Part shown: positions 25,211 to 33,714 of the stretch, piece after piece
Layout: each line of letters starts with the position of its first letter
How positions within the stretch are numbered: the stretch's first letter is position 1
Assembly: GCF_003626645.1 (NCBI RefSeq)
Contig: NZ_RBAM01000006.1
Coordinates: 186,001 to 250,000, forward strand
Direction: 5' to 3'
From: Streptomyces klenkii
GTDB taxonomy: Bacteria > Actinomycetota > Actinomycetes > Streptomycetales > Streptomycetaceae
Length of the DNA: 64,000 bases
Made by a program: the position numbers and the translations under genes
Notes under the pieces: generated by a model
What the model saw: only the letters and a program-made list of their open reading frames with translations
Told to the model about the DNA's origin: nothing
Databases searched by the model: none

Positions 25211-28200
25211 GCCTGGTTCTCCCACTCCGCCGCGAATTCGGCCTCGAACTCGTCGATCTCGTCCTGGCGCAGACCGGCGAGGCCGAAGTCGGACGCGGTG
25301 CGGCCGCCGGCGTCCGGTAGCGCGGCGTGCGCGGTCAGGACGTCCAGGGCGCGCTCCCAGGTGCCGGCGATCCGCCGTACGTCCGCCTCGGGCAGCAGCT
25401 CGGACGGCCATGACCAGACCGCGGTGAGCCGTGGCCCTCCGGGTGTGTCCCGGGTGAGTGCGTTGATGCTCAGGACGTGGCGGACGGGGGCGTCCGGGTC
25501 GAGGCCCTCGACCAGCTCGCCGGTGCCTGCCAGGGACCAGCCCGCCGCCGTGAGCGCGGGTGGCTCGGCGATCCGGCCGAGGTGGTTGAAGCTGATCGTG
25601 GGCGGGGGGAAGGTCGAGAGGGTCTCGGCGGTTTCCGGGTTGAGGTGGCGCAGCAGTCCGTAGCCCACGCCGTTGTCCGGGAGCGAGCGCAACTGCTCCT
25701 TGACGTTCTTGATGGCCTGTCCGGCGGCGTGTCCCGCCGCCCACAGCTCGTCCCAGTCAGTGGTGCCCGGGTCGATCCGCGCCGGATACTGGCTGGTCAG
25801 CCAGCCGACGGTGCGTGACAGGTCGGTTTCCCCTCCCACCGCTTCCCGGCCGTGGCCCTCGACTTCCACCAGGACGCCCGACGGGCCCGTCCGCGGCGGC
25901 CGGGCGCCCCGGGTCCGGTGCCGGTCGGTGAGGGCGATGCCCAGCGCGGTGAGCAGGATGTCCTCGGTCACCGCGCGGAAGGCGGAGGGCACGGAGTCCA
26001 GCAGGGGGACGGTCTGTTCCGGGGTCAGCTCTACGGTCAGGGTGCGGAGGGTGCCTGCCGTGTGCCGCTCCGGGTCGAGCGGGGCCGTGCCCAGCGGGGG
26101 TTCCGTGGGCCGCAGGATCTCCTGCCACAGCGGCAGCTCCGCCGTGCGGACGGGGTCGTGAGCGGCCTGGTGCAGCAGTCCGGCCCAGGTCCGGTAGGAC
26201 GTTCCGACGGGCTCGGGGCCGGTGGCGGTGCGGCCGCCGGGATCGGACTCCGCCCGCCAGGCGGCGGCGAGGTCGGACAGCAGGATCTGCCAGGACAGTC
26301 CGTCGATCGCCAGGTGGTGCACGACCAGCAGGAGCCGGCCGGGCCTGGTGCGGCCGGCGTCCAGCCACACGGCCTGGAGCATGATCCCCTCCCCCGGGGA
26401 GAGCCTGCGCCGTGCTGCCGCCGCCCGGGCCGCGGCGTCGTCCTCGGGGTGCTCGGAGCGCACGACTTCCAGGCACCGGCCGGCCCGCACGGCTCCACGC
26501 GCCTGGACGCGTAACTGCCACTCGGGTTCCCGCTCCAGTTTCAGGCGCAGGGCGTCGTGGTGGTCGAGGACCGTCTGGAGCGCGGCGGTGAGGGAGACCT
26601 CCGTGAGGGTGGCGGGCACTTCCAGACGGACGGCCTGGTGGAAGCCGTCGACGGGCCCGCCGGCTTCGCGGAGGGCGTGGACGACCGGGGGCAGGGGCAC
26701 CGGCCCGATGCCCGCGTCGGGGTGCTCCTGGACTCCCGTGCTCCCGGTGCGGGCCACCGCGGCGAGCTCGGCCACGGTCCGGTGCCGGAAGACGTCGCGC
26801 GGGGTGAGGACGAGGCCTTCGCGGCGGGCCCGGTTGACCAGCTGGACCGAGGAGATGCTGTTGCCCCCGAGGTCGAAGAAGCTGTCGTCGATGCCCACCG
26901 ACGGGATCCCGAGCACCTGCTGGAAGAGGCCGCACAGCAGCCGCTCGCGCGGGTTGCGCGCGGGGCGGCCGCCGGCGGTGGCGCCGAAGTCCGGGGCGGG
27001 CAGGGCCTTCCGGTCGATCTTGCCGTTGGGTGTGAGGGGAAGCGTGTCCAGGGCGGTGAGGACGGCCGGGACCATGGCCTCGGGCAGTTCCGCGGCCAGC
27101 GCGGCGCGCAGCCCGGCCGGGTCCGCGGGGCCGGTCACGTACCCCACCAGGGCCGGCGTGCCGCCGGGCCCGTCGACGACGGACACGGTGGCTGCGCGCA
27201 CTCCGGGGAGTGCGCGGAGGGCGGACTCCACCTCGCCGAGTTCGATGCGCTGTCCCCGTATCTTGACCTGGTGGTCGGTGCGGCCGAGGAACTCCAGGCT
27301 GCCGTCCGGGCGGTGGCGCGCCCGGTCACCGGTCCGGTAGAGCCGGGCCCCGGGGAGGCCGGCGAAGGGGTCGGGCACGAAGGCGACGGCGGTGCGTACG
27401 GGGTCGTGGACGTAGCCCCGGCCGACGCCGGTCCCGCCGACGTACAGCTCGCCCGCCGTGCCGGGTGGCACGGGCTGGAGACCCGCGTCGAGGACGTAGA
27501 GCCGGGTGTTGCGGACGGGGTGGCCGATGCTCACCGTGGGCTCGCCCTCGGGCGGCGGGACGGTGATGATCGCGTGGGTCACGTCGTCCGAGCACTCGGT
27601 GGGGCCGTAGGCGTTGACCAGCGGAATGTGCGGGAACAGGGCGAACCAGCGGGAGCACAGCTCCGGCGGCAGGTCCTCGCCCGTGACCACGAGCCGGCGG
27701 AGCCCGTCCGGGCGCGGCACGGCCGACGGGCCGGCCTCCCAGGTGTCGAGCGCCGCGCGCAGCAGCGAAGGGACGACTTCGAGGATGGTGATGCGCTCGT
27801 CGGCGGCGAGGCCGAAGAGCCGCTCCGGATCCGCGGCGCACTCGTCGTCGACGACCCGCACGCGCCCGCCCGTCAGGAGTGGGGTGAGCATCTGCCAGAT
27901 GGAGATGTCGAAGGTGAGCGGGGCGTTCTGTACGACGGAGTCGGCCTCGGTCAGGTTCAGGTCCTCGGCCTTGGCCAGCAGGTGGTTGACCATGCCGCGG
28001 CGGTGCACCATGGCCCCCTTGGGGCGCCCGGTCGAGCCGGAGGTGAACAGGACGTAGCCCAGGTCCTCCGGGTTCCCCATGGCGGGGGCTAAGTCGTGCG
28101 GCGGGTCGGCGGTGTCGTCGCAGGCGACGACGGCGGGCGGTTCCGCGCCTGAGGCCGCGAGCTCGACGGCCAGTTCGCCGGCCTGCGTCAGGTGGGCGCG

Positions 28201-29886
28201 GTCGGTGAGCAGGAGCGTGGCACGGCTGCCGGCGAGGGCCGCGGCCGCGCGCCGCGGCACCGCGGGGTCGAGCGGCAGGAAGGCGGCGCCGCTGCCCAGG
28301 ACGCCGAGGACGCCGGTCACGGCATCGGCTCCCCGGTCCGCCAGGATCGCGACCAGGGAGCCGCGTCCGGCGCCCGCCCCGGTCAGCCGGCGGGAGAGGG
28401 CGCTCGCGCGGCCGGCGAGTGCCGCGTAGGTCAAGGTGGTGCGGCCGTCGGTGACGGCGACGGCCCCAGGGGTGGCCGCGGCCTGCCGGCGCACCTGTTC
28501 CACGACGCACTGGACGCCGTTGTCGCGCGCGGTGTCGTTCCAGCCGCTGAGCACGCGGCGGCGCTCTTCGGGCGACGTGAGTCCCGTACGGCCCAAGGGG
28601 CGCTGCGGATCAGCGGCGGCTTCGGCGAGGAAGCGTACGAAGCGTGCGCGATGGCCGTGCAGGGCTTCGGCGGAGTACCGGTTCTCGACCGCGTCGGCGT
28701 CGACGCGCATGCTGCGCGCGGCCGTCGCCCCGTACACCGCGAACGCCAGGTCCTCGACCGGCCCGTTGAGCAGGTTGTGGACGACGGCGGGATGCTCTCC
28801 GAAGGCGAGGTCCAGCTCGAACGGCATGACGTTGACCTCAAGTCCGGCCCACCGGCCCGTGACCCCGGCCTCTTCGAGTTCGCGCCGCAGCCAGGCGGAG
28901 CGGTAGCGCTGGTGCCGCAGCACCTCGCGGACTTCGCGCGAGGTCTGCTCGATCAGGTCGCCGAACCCGAGCCCGGGCCGTACGCGAAGGCGCAGCGGGA
29001 GCACATCGGACTGGGTGCAGGGCAGGCGGCGCAGGGCGGGGGTGGCGCGGCCCGTGACGGCGAGGCCGAGCACGAGGTCCTGCTCGCCTGTCATACGGTG
29101 CAGGAATCCGGCGGCTCCGGCGATGACGGCCGCCGACCACGTGGTACGGGCCGTGCGGGCGACGGTGCGCAGCCGCCCGGCGAGGTCCGGGCCGAGGGAA
29201 CCGGTACTGCGGACGATGCCGTCGCCGGGATCCGCCGGCGGCCGCTCCGCCAGGCTCGCGATACCGGGCAGGCCGGCGCAGCGCTGCCGCCAGAAGTCCC
29301 GGTCCTTGCTGTACTGCGATGACTCCAGGTAGGCGGTCTCGGCCGCCACGGCGTCGGTCAGGGGTGCGAAGGTGTTCGCCGGGTGCGCCGATCCGGCGGC
29401 GAGGGCCGTGTAGTTCTCGGCGGAGCGGGCCGCGAAGAGGGCGGCACCGTATCCGTCGAGGGCCAGGTGGTGGCAGCGGTGGTACCAGAAGTACAGGCCG
29501 GGTCCGGCGGCGAAGAGGATCGTGCGGAAGAGCGGGGCGTGCGTCAGCTCGACCGGCCGGCGCAGCTCGTCGCGCATCCGTGCCTCGGCTTCGGCCCGGG
29601 GATCGTCCGCGGAGCTGACGTCGAGGACCGGGAAGTCCCAGTCGGCGAGCGGTTCGATCACCAGCCGCGGATCGGCGGCGTCGCCTCCGGCCCGTACGCG
29701 CAGGGACTCGATGTCGGCTACGGTGCGGCGCACCGCCGCGCGGAGGGTGGGGATGTCGACCGGGCCCCTGATCTCGATGTACTGCGCGACGCAGTAGGTC
29801 CAGTTGCCGGGGTCCATCTGCTGTGCGAACCACATGTCGGACTGGGCCGTCGACATCGGCAGGCCCGTGGCTGAGTGCTGCGGCAT
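25207..29886 (-). CDS. NRPS initiation module, EntF-like C-A-T-E
   Basis: 1,559 residues: C (about 8-440, HHLALDG near 137), A (470-975, SGSTGRPKG near 613), T (GGNSISSVQL near 1005), E (1060-1540, HHLAIDG, EGHGRE and DNGVGYGLLRHLNPET). The C domain resembles the starter C of EntF-type synthetases (STAQSDMWFAQQMDPGNW, then an FW-H-HLALDG variant), which accept an aryl or acyl group from a separate carrier, so the peptide is probably N-capped. The A pocket reads DIWEVTADDK, with acidic residues at three positions; I cannot assign it. E makes the first residue D, matching the DCL domain of the next protein. Codon 599 is TTA (28090-28092), suggesting bldA control. MbtH ends 5 bp upstream. Confidence 0.95.
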   Translation of the reverse strand: MPQHSATGLPMSTAQSDMWFAQQMDPGNWTYCVAQYIEIRGPVDIPTLRAAVRRTVADIESLRVRAGGDAADPRLVIEPLADWDFPVLDVSSADDPRAEAEARMRDELRRPVELTHAPLFRTILFAAGPGLYFWYHRCHHLALDGYGAALFAARSAENYTALAAGSAHPANTFAPLTDAVAAETAYLESSQYSKDRDFWRQRCAGLPGIASLAERPPADPGDGIVRSTGSLGPDLAGRLRTVARTARTTWSAAVIAGAAGFLHRMTGEQDLVLGLAVTGRATPALRRLPCTQSDVLPLRLRVRPGLGFGDLIEQTSREVREVLRHQRYRSAWLRRELEEAGVTGRWAGLEVNVMPFELDLAFGEHPAVVHNLLNGPVEDLAFAVYGATAARSMRVDADAVENRYSAEALHGHRARFVRFLAEAAADPQRPLGRTGLTSPEERRRVLSGWNDTARDNGVQCVVEQVRRQAAATPGAVAVTDGRTTLTYAALAGRASALSRRLTGAGAGRGSLVAILADRGADAVTGVLGVLGSGAAFLPLDPAVPRRAAAALAGSRATLLLTDRAHLTQAGELAVELAASGAEPPAVVACDDTADPPHDLAPAMGNPEDLGYVLFTSGSTGRPKGAMVHRRGMVNHLLAKAEDLNLTEADSVVQNAPLTFDISIWQMLTPLLTGGRVRVVDDECAADPERLFGLAADERITILEVVPSLLRAALDTWEAGPSAVPRPDGLRRLVVTGEDLPPELCSRWFALFPHIPLVNAYGPTECSDDVTHAIITVPPPEGEPTVSIGHPVRNTRLYVLDAGLQPVPPGTAGELYVGGTGVGRGYVHDPVRTAVAFVPDPFAGLPGARLYRTGDRARHRPDGSLEFLGRTDHQVKIRGQRIELGEVESALRALPGVRAATVSVVDGPGGTPALVGYVTGPADPAGLRAALAAELPEAMVPAVLTALDTLPLTPNGKIDRKALPAPDFGATAGGRPARNPRERLLCGLFQQVLGIPSVGIDDSFFDLGGNSISSVQLVNRARREGLVLTPRDVFRHRTVAELAAVARTGSTGVQEHPDAGIGPVPLPPVVHALREAGGPVDGFHQAVRLEVPATLTEVSLTAALQTVLDHHDALRLKLEREPEWQLRVQARGAVRAGRCLEVVRSEHPEDDAAARAAAARRRLSPGEGIMLQAVWLDAGRTRPGRLLLVVHHLAIDGLSWQILLSDLAAAWRAESDPGGRTATGPEPVGTSYRTWAGLLHQAAHDPVRTAELPLWQEILRPTEPPLGTAPLDPERHTAGTLRTLTVELTPEQTVPLLDSVPSAFRAVTEDILLTALGIALTDRHRTRGARPPRTGPSGVLVEVEGHGREAVGGETDLSRTVGWLTSQYPARIDPGTTDWDELWAAGHAAGQAIKNVKEQLRSLPDNGVGYGLLRHLNPETAETLSTFPPPTISFNHLGRIAEPPALTAAGWSLAGTGELVEGLDPDAPVRHVLSINALTRDTPGGPRLTAVWSWPSELLPEADVRRIAGTWERALDVLTAHAALPDAGGRTASDFGLAGLRQDEIDEFEAEFAAEWENQA

Positions 29887-29891
29887 GCCCG

Positions 29892-30113
29892 TCAGCCCTC
29901 GGCCGTGTCGCTCATGGCCGCGGCCAGGCTCGCGGGGCGCATGTCGGTCCAGTTCCGCTCGATGTGCTCAAGGCAGGCCGCGCGGGTGTTCTCACCGAAT
30001 ACCGGGCGCCAGCCGGAGGGCACTTCCAGAAATGCCGGCCACAGGGCGTACTGTCCTTCGCCGTTCACCACGGCAAAGAATGTCCCCGCGTCGTCGTCGA
30101 ACGGATTGGGCAT
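29892..30113 (-). CDS. MbtH-like NRPS chaperone
   Basis: 73-residue MbtH-family protein, a small partner that binds NRPS adenylation domains and supports their folding and activity. The family signature is visible: NPFDDDAGTFFAVVNGEGQY near the N-terminus, followed by LWPAF, VPSGWRPVFG and a C-terminal IERNWTDMRP. ATG 30113 is chosen because GGAAGG precedes it by six bases; an upstream in-frame ATG at 30140 would add nine non-family residues. It is the first gene of the minus-strand operon and ends 5 bp before the first NRPS gene, so it should serve one or more of the five A domains in the window. Confidence 0.95.
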   Translation of the reverse strand: MPNPFDDDAGTFFAVVNGEGQYALWPAFLEVPSGWRPVFGENTRAACLEHIERNWTDMRPASLAAAMSDTAEG

Positions 30114-30294
30114 CGCAATCCTTCCCGGAGGTAAATACATCGCAAGCGGCAGGCGGAATTCCGGGGCGCGCCGGCAAAGGGTTACCTGCGACTATCAAGA
30201 GATGGGGCTCTCCGCGCGGCACGGATCAGGCCGGCTCACCCCGCAAACACAGCAACCCCCGTTGCATCCCCGTGCTGAGTTTCAGATGCCCGGA

Positions 30295-30324
30295 ACGCTG
30301 GCACGGCGGATCTGACGCTGTCAA
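30295..30324 (-). promoter_or_regulatory. Candidate promoter for the mbtH-NRPS operon
   Basis: On the minus strand a consensus -35 TTGACA (30319-30324) is followed after 18 bp by a weak -10-like CAGCGT (30295-30300). This would give a leader of about 175 nt before mbtH. Only the -35 element is convincing. Confidence 0.3.
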
Positions 30325-30394
30325 GCGACTGACGAGTTAGGGTTTCTGTAAGTGATCTCCGGACGGCCCCGGATGCCGGCTCAGTACCTTCTTC

Positions 30395-30420
30395 CTCAAG
30401 TTGGCTCAGAATTCCTTGAG
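30395..30420. promoter_or_regulatory. Inverted repeat in the divergent region, possible operator
   Basis: CTCAAG at 30395-30400 and its complement CTTGAG at 30415-30420 are separated by 14 bp. The right arm overlaps the -35 element of the candidate plus-strand promoter, which is where a repressor or activator site could act. No regulator gene lies in the NRPS region itself, so any binding protein would be encoded elsewhere. Short arms make chance occurrence possible. Confidence 0.3.
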
Positions 30421-30445
30421 AGCGGAGCCGAAACGTGTTTAGGAT
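30416..30445 (+). promoter_or_regulatory. Candidate promoter for the sbnA operon
   Basis: TTGAGA (30416-30421) and TAGGAT (30440-30445) are spaced by 18 bp, matching the vegetative sigma-factor consensus of Streptomyces. Transcription would begin near 30452 and give a leader of about 147 nt before the GTG of sbnA. It is the best-formed promoter in the 485-bp gap between the divergent operons (30114-30598), which is also visibly AT-richer than the rest of the window. Confidence 0.45.
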
Positions 30446-30544
30446 CGAGCAAAAGCCCACGGGGTATTGGTGTCACCACACTCGTAAACGAAAGGGAATA
30501 CTCCGCTCCGACCATGCGGCGGTTTCCCTCGGCAGATCAACTCT

Positions 30545-30570
30545 CATGTGCGACATGTGCGACTTTGCGA
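30545..30570 (+). repeat. Tandem 9-bp direct repeats upstream of sbnA
   Basis: CATGTGCGA occurs at 30545-30553 and again at 30554-30562, followed by a partial copy, CTTTGCGA, at 30563-30570. They lie 29-54 bp before the start codon, downstream of the candidate promoter. Head-to-tail short repeats are a common form of activator site in actinobacterial clusters, but no known motif is matched. Confidence 0.4.
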
Positions 30571-30598
30571 TACGACGCGTCAGCAATCGGGGGACAGG

Positions 30599-31606
30599 GT
30601 GAAGGTTGACCAGCCACTGCTTGAGCGCATACGCGGAATCGGGGATTCACTCCCTGAGACGCCCGTGGTCCGGCTACGCCACCCGCACCTGGACCTGTTC
30701 GCCAAGCTGGAGTTCTGCAACCCCGGTGGCAGCTCCAAAGACCGCTCCGCGTACTGGATTCTCCGCCGGGCCGTCGAGCGCGGTGACGTTCGCGAAGGAA
30801 CGGCCGTCGCCGAGTCGTCCTCCGGCAATTTCGCCCTGTCGATGGCGTCGTTCTGCCGGCTGCTCGGCCTGACCTTCATCCCCGTCATCGACCCCAACGT
30901 CAACGCGGCCACCGAGAGACAGCTGCGGCTGCTGTGCGACCGGGTGGAGAAGGTCGCCGAAGCGGACGCCACCGGCGGCTACCTCAAGGCCCGTCTCGCA
31001 CGCATCCAGGAACTGCGCGCGGACATCCCGCCCCTGTACTGGCCCAACCAGTACGCCAATACCGACGCGGTGTACGCCCACGAGCACGCCACCGGCGCCG
31101 AGTTGTGCCGCGTCCTGCCCGCGCTCGACTACGTCTTCGTCGGCGTCAGCACCGCGGGCACCATCGCCGGGCTCTCCACCCGGGTCAAGCAGGAGTTCCC
31201 CGGCGCCCGGGTGGTCGCGGTCGACTCCGAAGGCTCGGCGATCTTCGGCAGCCCCTCGCGGCCACGGCGCATCCCCGGTCTCGGTTCGAGCCTCGTCCCG
31301 CCCCTGCTGAGCAAGGCGCTCATCGACGACGTCGTGATCGTGCCCGAGGCGGAGGCGGCGGAGGGCTGCCGCAGGTTACTGAGCCGGCACGGCATCTTCG
31401 CGGGCGGTTCGACCGGCAGCGTCTACGCCGCCATCTCCCGCTATTTCACCGGCAGGGAGACAGCAGGCCGCCCGGCGGTGGCATTCCTGTGCGCGGACCG
31501 GGGCGGGGCCTACTCCGACACGCTCTACGACCCCGCTTGGGTCCACCACGTCCTGAACGCGGACAGCGTCCTTCCCCCGGTGGGAACCGAGGTCACAGCC
31601 GGCTGA
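30599..31606 (+). CDS. sbnA: 2,3-diaminopropionate biosynthesis protein SbnA
   Basis: 335-residue PLP-dependent enzyme of the cysteine synthase fold (type II). In staphyloferrin B biosynthesis SbnA joins O-phospho-L-serine and L-glutamate to N-(1-amino-1-carboxy-2-ethyl)-glutamate, the first step to L-2,3-diaminopropionate. The PLP lysine is K47 in NPGGSSKDRSAYW, followed by the substrate loop ESSSGNFALSMA and the phosphate-binding GVSTAGTIAGLS. The GTG at 30599 is preferred because GGGGGA lies just upstream. Codon 260 is the rare leucine codon TTA (31376-31378), a possible bldA control point for precursor supply. It heads the plus-strand operon and is followed by sbnB after 81 bp. Confidence 0.92.
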   Translation: MKVDQPLLERIRGIGDSLPETPVVRLRHPHLDLFAKLEFCNPGGSSKDRSAYWILRRAVERGDVREGTAVAESSSGNFALSMASFCRLLGLTFIPVIDPNVNAATERQLRLLCDRVEKVAEADATGGYLKARLARIQELRADIPPLYWPNQYANTDAVYAHEHATGAELCRVLPALDYVFVGVSTAGTIAGLSTRVKQEFPGARVVAVDSEGSAIFGSPSRPRRIPGLGSSLVPPLLSKALIDDVVIVPEAEAAEGCRRLLSRHGIFAGGSTGSVYAAISRYFTGRETAGRPAVAFLCADRGGAYSDTLYDPAWVHHVLNADSVLPPVGTEVTAG

Positions 31607-31687
31607 GTCCGGCACTTTCTCCACACGCTCCCGGGCCTCCCGCGCCGCAGCGCCTGAAGTCACCGCGCCCCACTGGAGGACACGCCC

Positions 31688-32725
31688 ATGACCGACCAGC
31701 CGCCGCCACCCATGACGTTCATCACCGCATCGCAGGTGGCCGAGCAGATCGAAGGACACCGCCCCGAGTGCGCGGACGTGGTGCGCCGCGCCTATCTCGC
31801 GCACGACGCCGGAGACTCGTCCAACCCGCACAGCAGCTTCCTGCGCTTCCCGGACGAACCCCGCAACCGGATCATCGCCCTGCCCGCCCGCCTCGGCGGA
31901 GAGTTCGGCCTCTCCGGCATCAAGTGGATCGCCAGCTACCCGGAGAACACCCGGCGCGGCATCCCCCGGGCCTCGGCCGTCCTGATCCTCAACGACGCCG
32001 CCACCGGGTTCCCGTACGTCTGCATGGAGGCGTCCCTGATCTCCGCCACCCGGACCGCCGCCTCCGCAGTCGTCGCCGCGGAGGCGCTGCTCGGAGGCCG
32101 CTCCGCACAACGCGTCGGATTCGTCGGCACCGGTCTGATCGCCGGGCACGTGCGGCGCTTCCTGCGCGACCTGGGCTGGCGGATCGGCGGCTACCGCCTC
32201 TTCGACCTCGATGCCGGCGCGGCCGGCCGGTTCGCGAGGGACCTGGCGGACGACGGGGCCGTCGACGTCCGGGTCACCGACGGCGTCCGGGGCGCGTTCG
32301 CCGGCTGCGACCTGGTCGTCCTCGCCACCGTGGCCGGGGAGCCGCACCTGCACGACCCCGCCCTCCTCGCCCACGCCCCTGTGGTGCTCCACCTCTCGCT
32401 GCGGGACCTCGCGCCCGGACTGATCCTGCGCAGCCAGAACCTGACCGACGACCCCGGCCACGCGGTGCGGGAACGCACCTCGCTGCACCTCGCCGCGGAG
32501 CAGGCAGGACACCGGGAGTTCCTCCACGGCACCGTCGCCGGCCTCCTCCGCGGCCGCGCCCGGCGGGACGCCGGGCGAGCGAGCGTCTTCTCACCGTTCG
32601 GCCTCGGCATCCTGGACCTGGCGGTGGGCGGCTGGGTGCACGACCGTCTCGCCGCCGCGGGCGGCAGCCGGCCGGTGGCGGGCTTCTTCCCCGCCCCGGC
32701 GCAGTCGGGCGCAGCAGCATGGTGA
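31688..32725 (+). CDS. sbnB: 2,3-diaminopropionate biosynthesis protein SbnB
   Basis: 345-residue NAD-dependent dehydrogenase of the ornithine cyclodeaminase/mu-crystallin family. SbnB oxidatively cleaves the SbnA product to L-2,3-diaminopropionate, 2-oxoglutarate and NADH. Features are the N-terminal FITASQVAEQIEGH, the substrate-binding GIKWIASYPENTRRGIPRAS and the Rossmann loop VGFVGTGLIAGHVRRFL. ATG 31688 follows GGAGGA at good spacing. The stop overlaps the KAS III-like start by 7 bp, so the two are coupled. Together with sbnA it gives strong evidence that diaminopropionate is a precursor of this pathway. Confidence 0.92.
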   Translation: MTDQPPPPMTFITASQVAEQIEGHRPECADVVRRAYLAHDAGDSSNPHSSFLRFPDEPRNRIIALPARLGGEFGLSGIKWIASYPENTRRGIPRASAVLILNDAATGFPYVCMEASLISATRTAASAVVAAEALLGGRSAQRVGFVGTGLIAGHVRRFLRDLGWRIGGYRLFDLDAGAAGRFARDLADDGAVDVRVTDGVRGAFAGCDLVVLATVAGEPHLHDPALLAHAPVVLHLSLRDLAPGLILRSQNLTDDPGHAVRERTSLHLAAEQAGHREFLHGTVAGLLRGRARRDAGRASVFSPFGLGILDLAVGGWVHDRLAAAGGSRPVAGFFPAPAQSGAAAW

Positions 32726-33714
32726 CGGGGCGGCGAACCGGCGCACCGGGCGCCGCGATCATGGGCATCGGCGCGTACCGGCCGCGCCGCGTCGTCGGCA
32801 ACGACGAGGTCGCCGCGAGGACCGGGCGGACGGCCGGGTGGATACGGCGGCGTACCGGCATCGTCGAACGCCGGTACGCCGACCCCGAGGAGACCGTGGT
32901 CAGCATGGCGGTGGAAGCGGCCAGGAAGGCCCTGGCCGACGCCGGCATCGCACCGGGCAGGCTGTCCACCGTCCTGCTCGCCTCCATGTCCAACATGCGG
33001 CAGAGCCCCGGCGGCGCACCCGAGGTCGCGCACCGGCTCGGCAGCGGCGCGGCGGCCGCCGACCTCAACGCCGCCTGTGCAGGGTTCTGTTACGGGCTCA
33101 CGCTGGCCGCCGCGCTGATCCGGGACGGGTCCGCCGAGTACGTGCTGCTGGTCGGCTCGGACAAGATGACCGACATCGTCGACCCGGCCGACGCCTCGGC
33201 CGCCTTCCTGTTCGCCGACGGGGCGGGAGCCGTGGTGCTCGGCCCCGCCGAAGAACCGGGGATCGGCCCGGCCGCCTGGGGATCCGACGGCAGTGGCAAG
33301 GACCTCATCGCGCACTCCGCCACCTGGCTCGGCTACCGGGACGACCCCGGATCCGGCTGGCCCACGATGCGCATGGCCGGCCCGGAGGTGTTCCGCTGGG
33401 CCGTCCAGGAGATGCCCGGGGTCGCGCGCCGGGCGGTGGCGGACGCGGGCCTCACCCTGGACGACCTCGACGTCTTCGTCCCGCACCAGGCCAACCTGCG
33501 GATCGTCGAGACCCTGGCCCAGCGGCTGGAGCTGCCGCCGCACGTCACGGTGGCACGCGACGTGCGGTACGCGGGCAACACCTCCGCCGCCTCCATCCCC
33601 CTGGCCATCGCCCGGCTCCGCGAGCTGGGCACCGTGAGCAGCGGGAGCCTCGCGCTGCTCCTCGGATTCGGCGCGGGGCTGTCCTGGGCGGCCCAGGTCG
33701 TACGGCTGCCCTGA
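32719..33714 (+). CDS. KAS III (FabH)-like thiolase-fold enzyme
   Basis: 331-residue beta-ketoacyl-ACP synthase III homologue. The full triad is present: Cys120 in NAACAGFCYG, His256 in VPHQAN and Asn287 in AGNTSAAS, so it should be catalytically competent. FabH enzymes start fatty acid chains from acyl-CoA, but cluster-encoded relatives such as CerJ, ChlB3 and DpsC make starter units or move acyl groups between carriers and acceptors. Here it is coupled to sbnB by a 7-bp overlap and lies among NRPS-support genes, far from the PKS genes, so an acyl-transfer or capping role is more likely than bulk fatty acid synthesis. Substrates are not visible from sequence. Confidence 0.88.
   Translation: MVTGRRTGAPGAAIMGIGAYRPRRVVGNDEVAARTGRTAGWIRRRTGIVERRYADPEETVVSMAVEAARKALADAGIAPGRLSTVLLASMSNMRQSPGGAPEVAHRLGSGAAAADLNAACAGFCYGLTLAAALIRDGSAEYVLLVGSDKMTDIVDPADASAAFLFADGAGAVVLGPAEEPGIGPAAWGSDGSGKDLIAHSATWLGYRDDPGSGWPTMRMAGPEVFRWAVQEMPGVARRAVADAGLTLDDLDVFVPHQANLRIVETLAQRLELPPHVTVARDVRYAGNTSAASIPLAIARLRELGTVSSGSLALLLGFGAGLSWAAQVVRLP

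Noticed and set aside
18830..25744. Longer version of the second NRPS gene starting at 25744
   Set aside because: The extra N-terminal sequence is Arg/Pro-rich and overlaps the epimerase of the first NRPS gene in another frame. The ATG at 25210 overlaps the stop by 4 bp and starts the C domain correctly.
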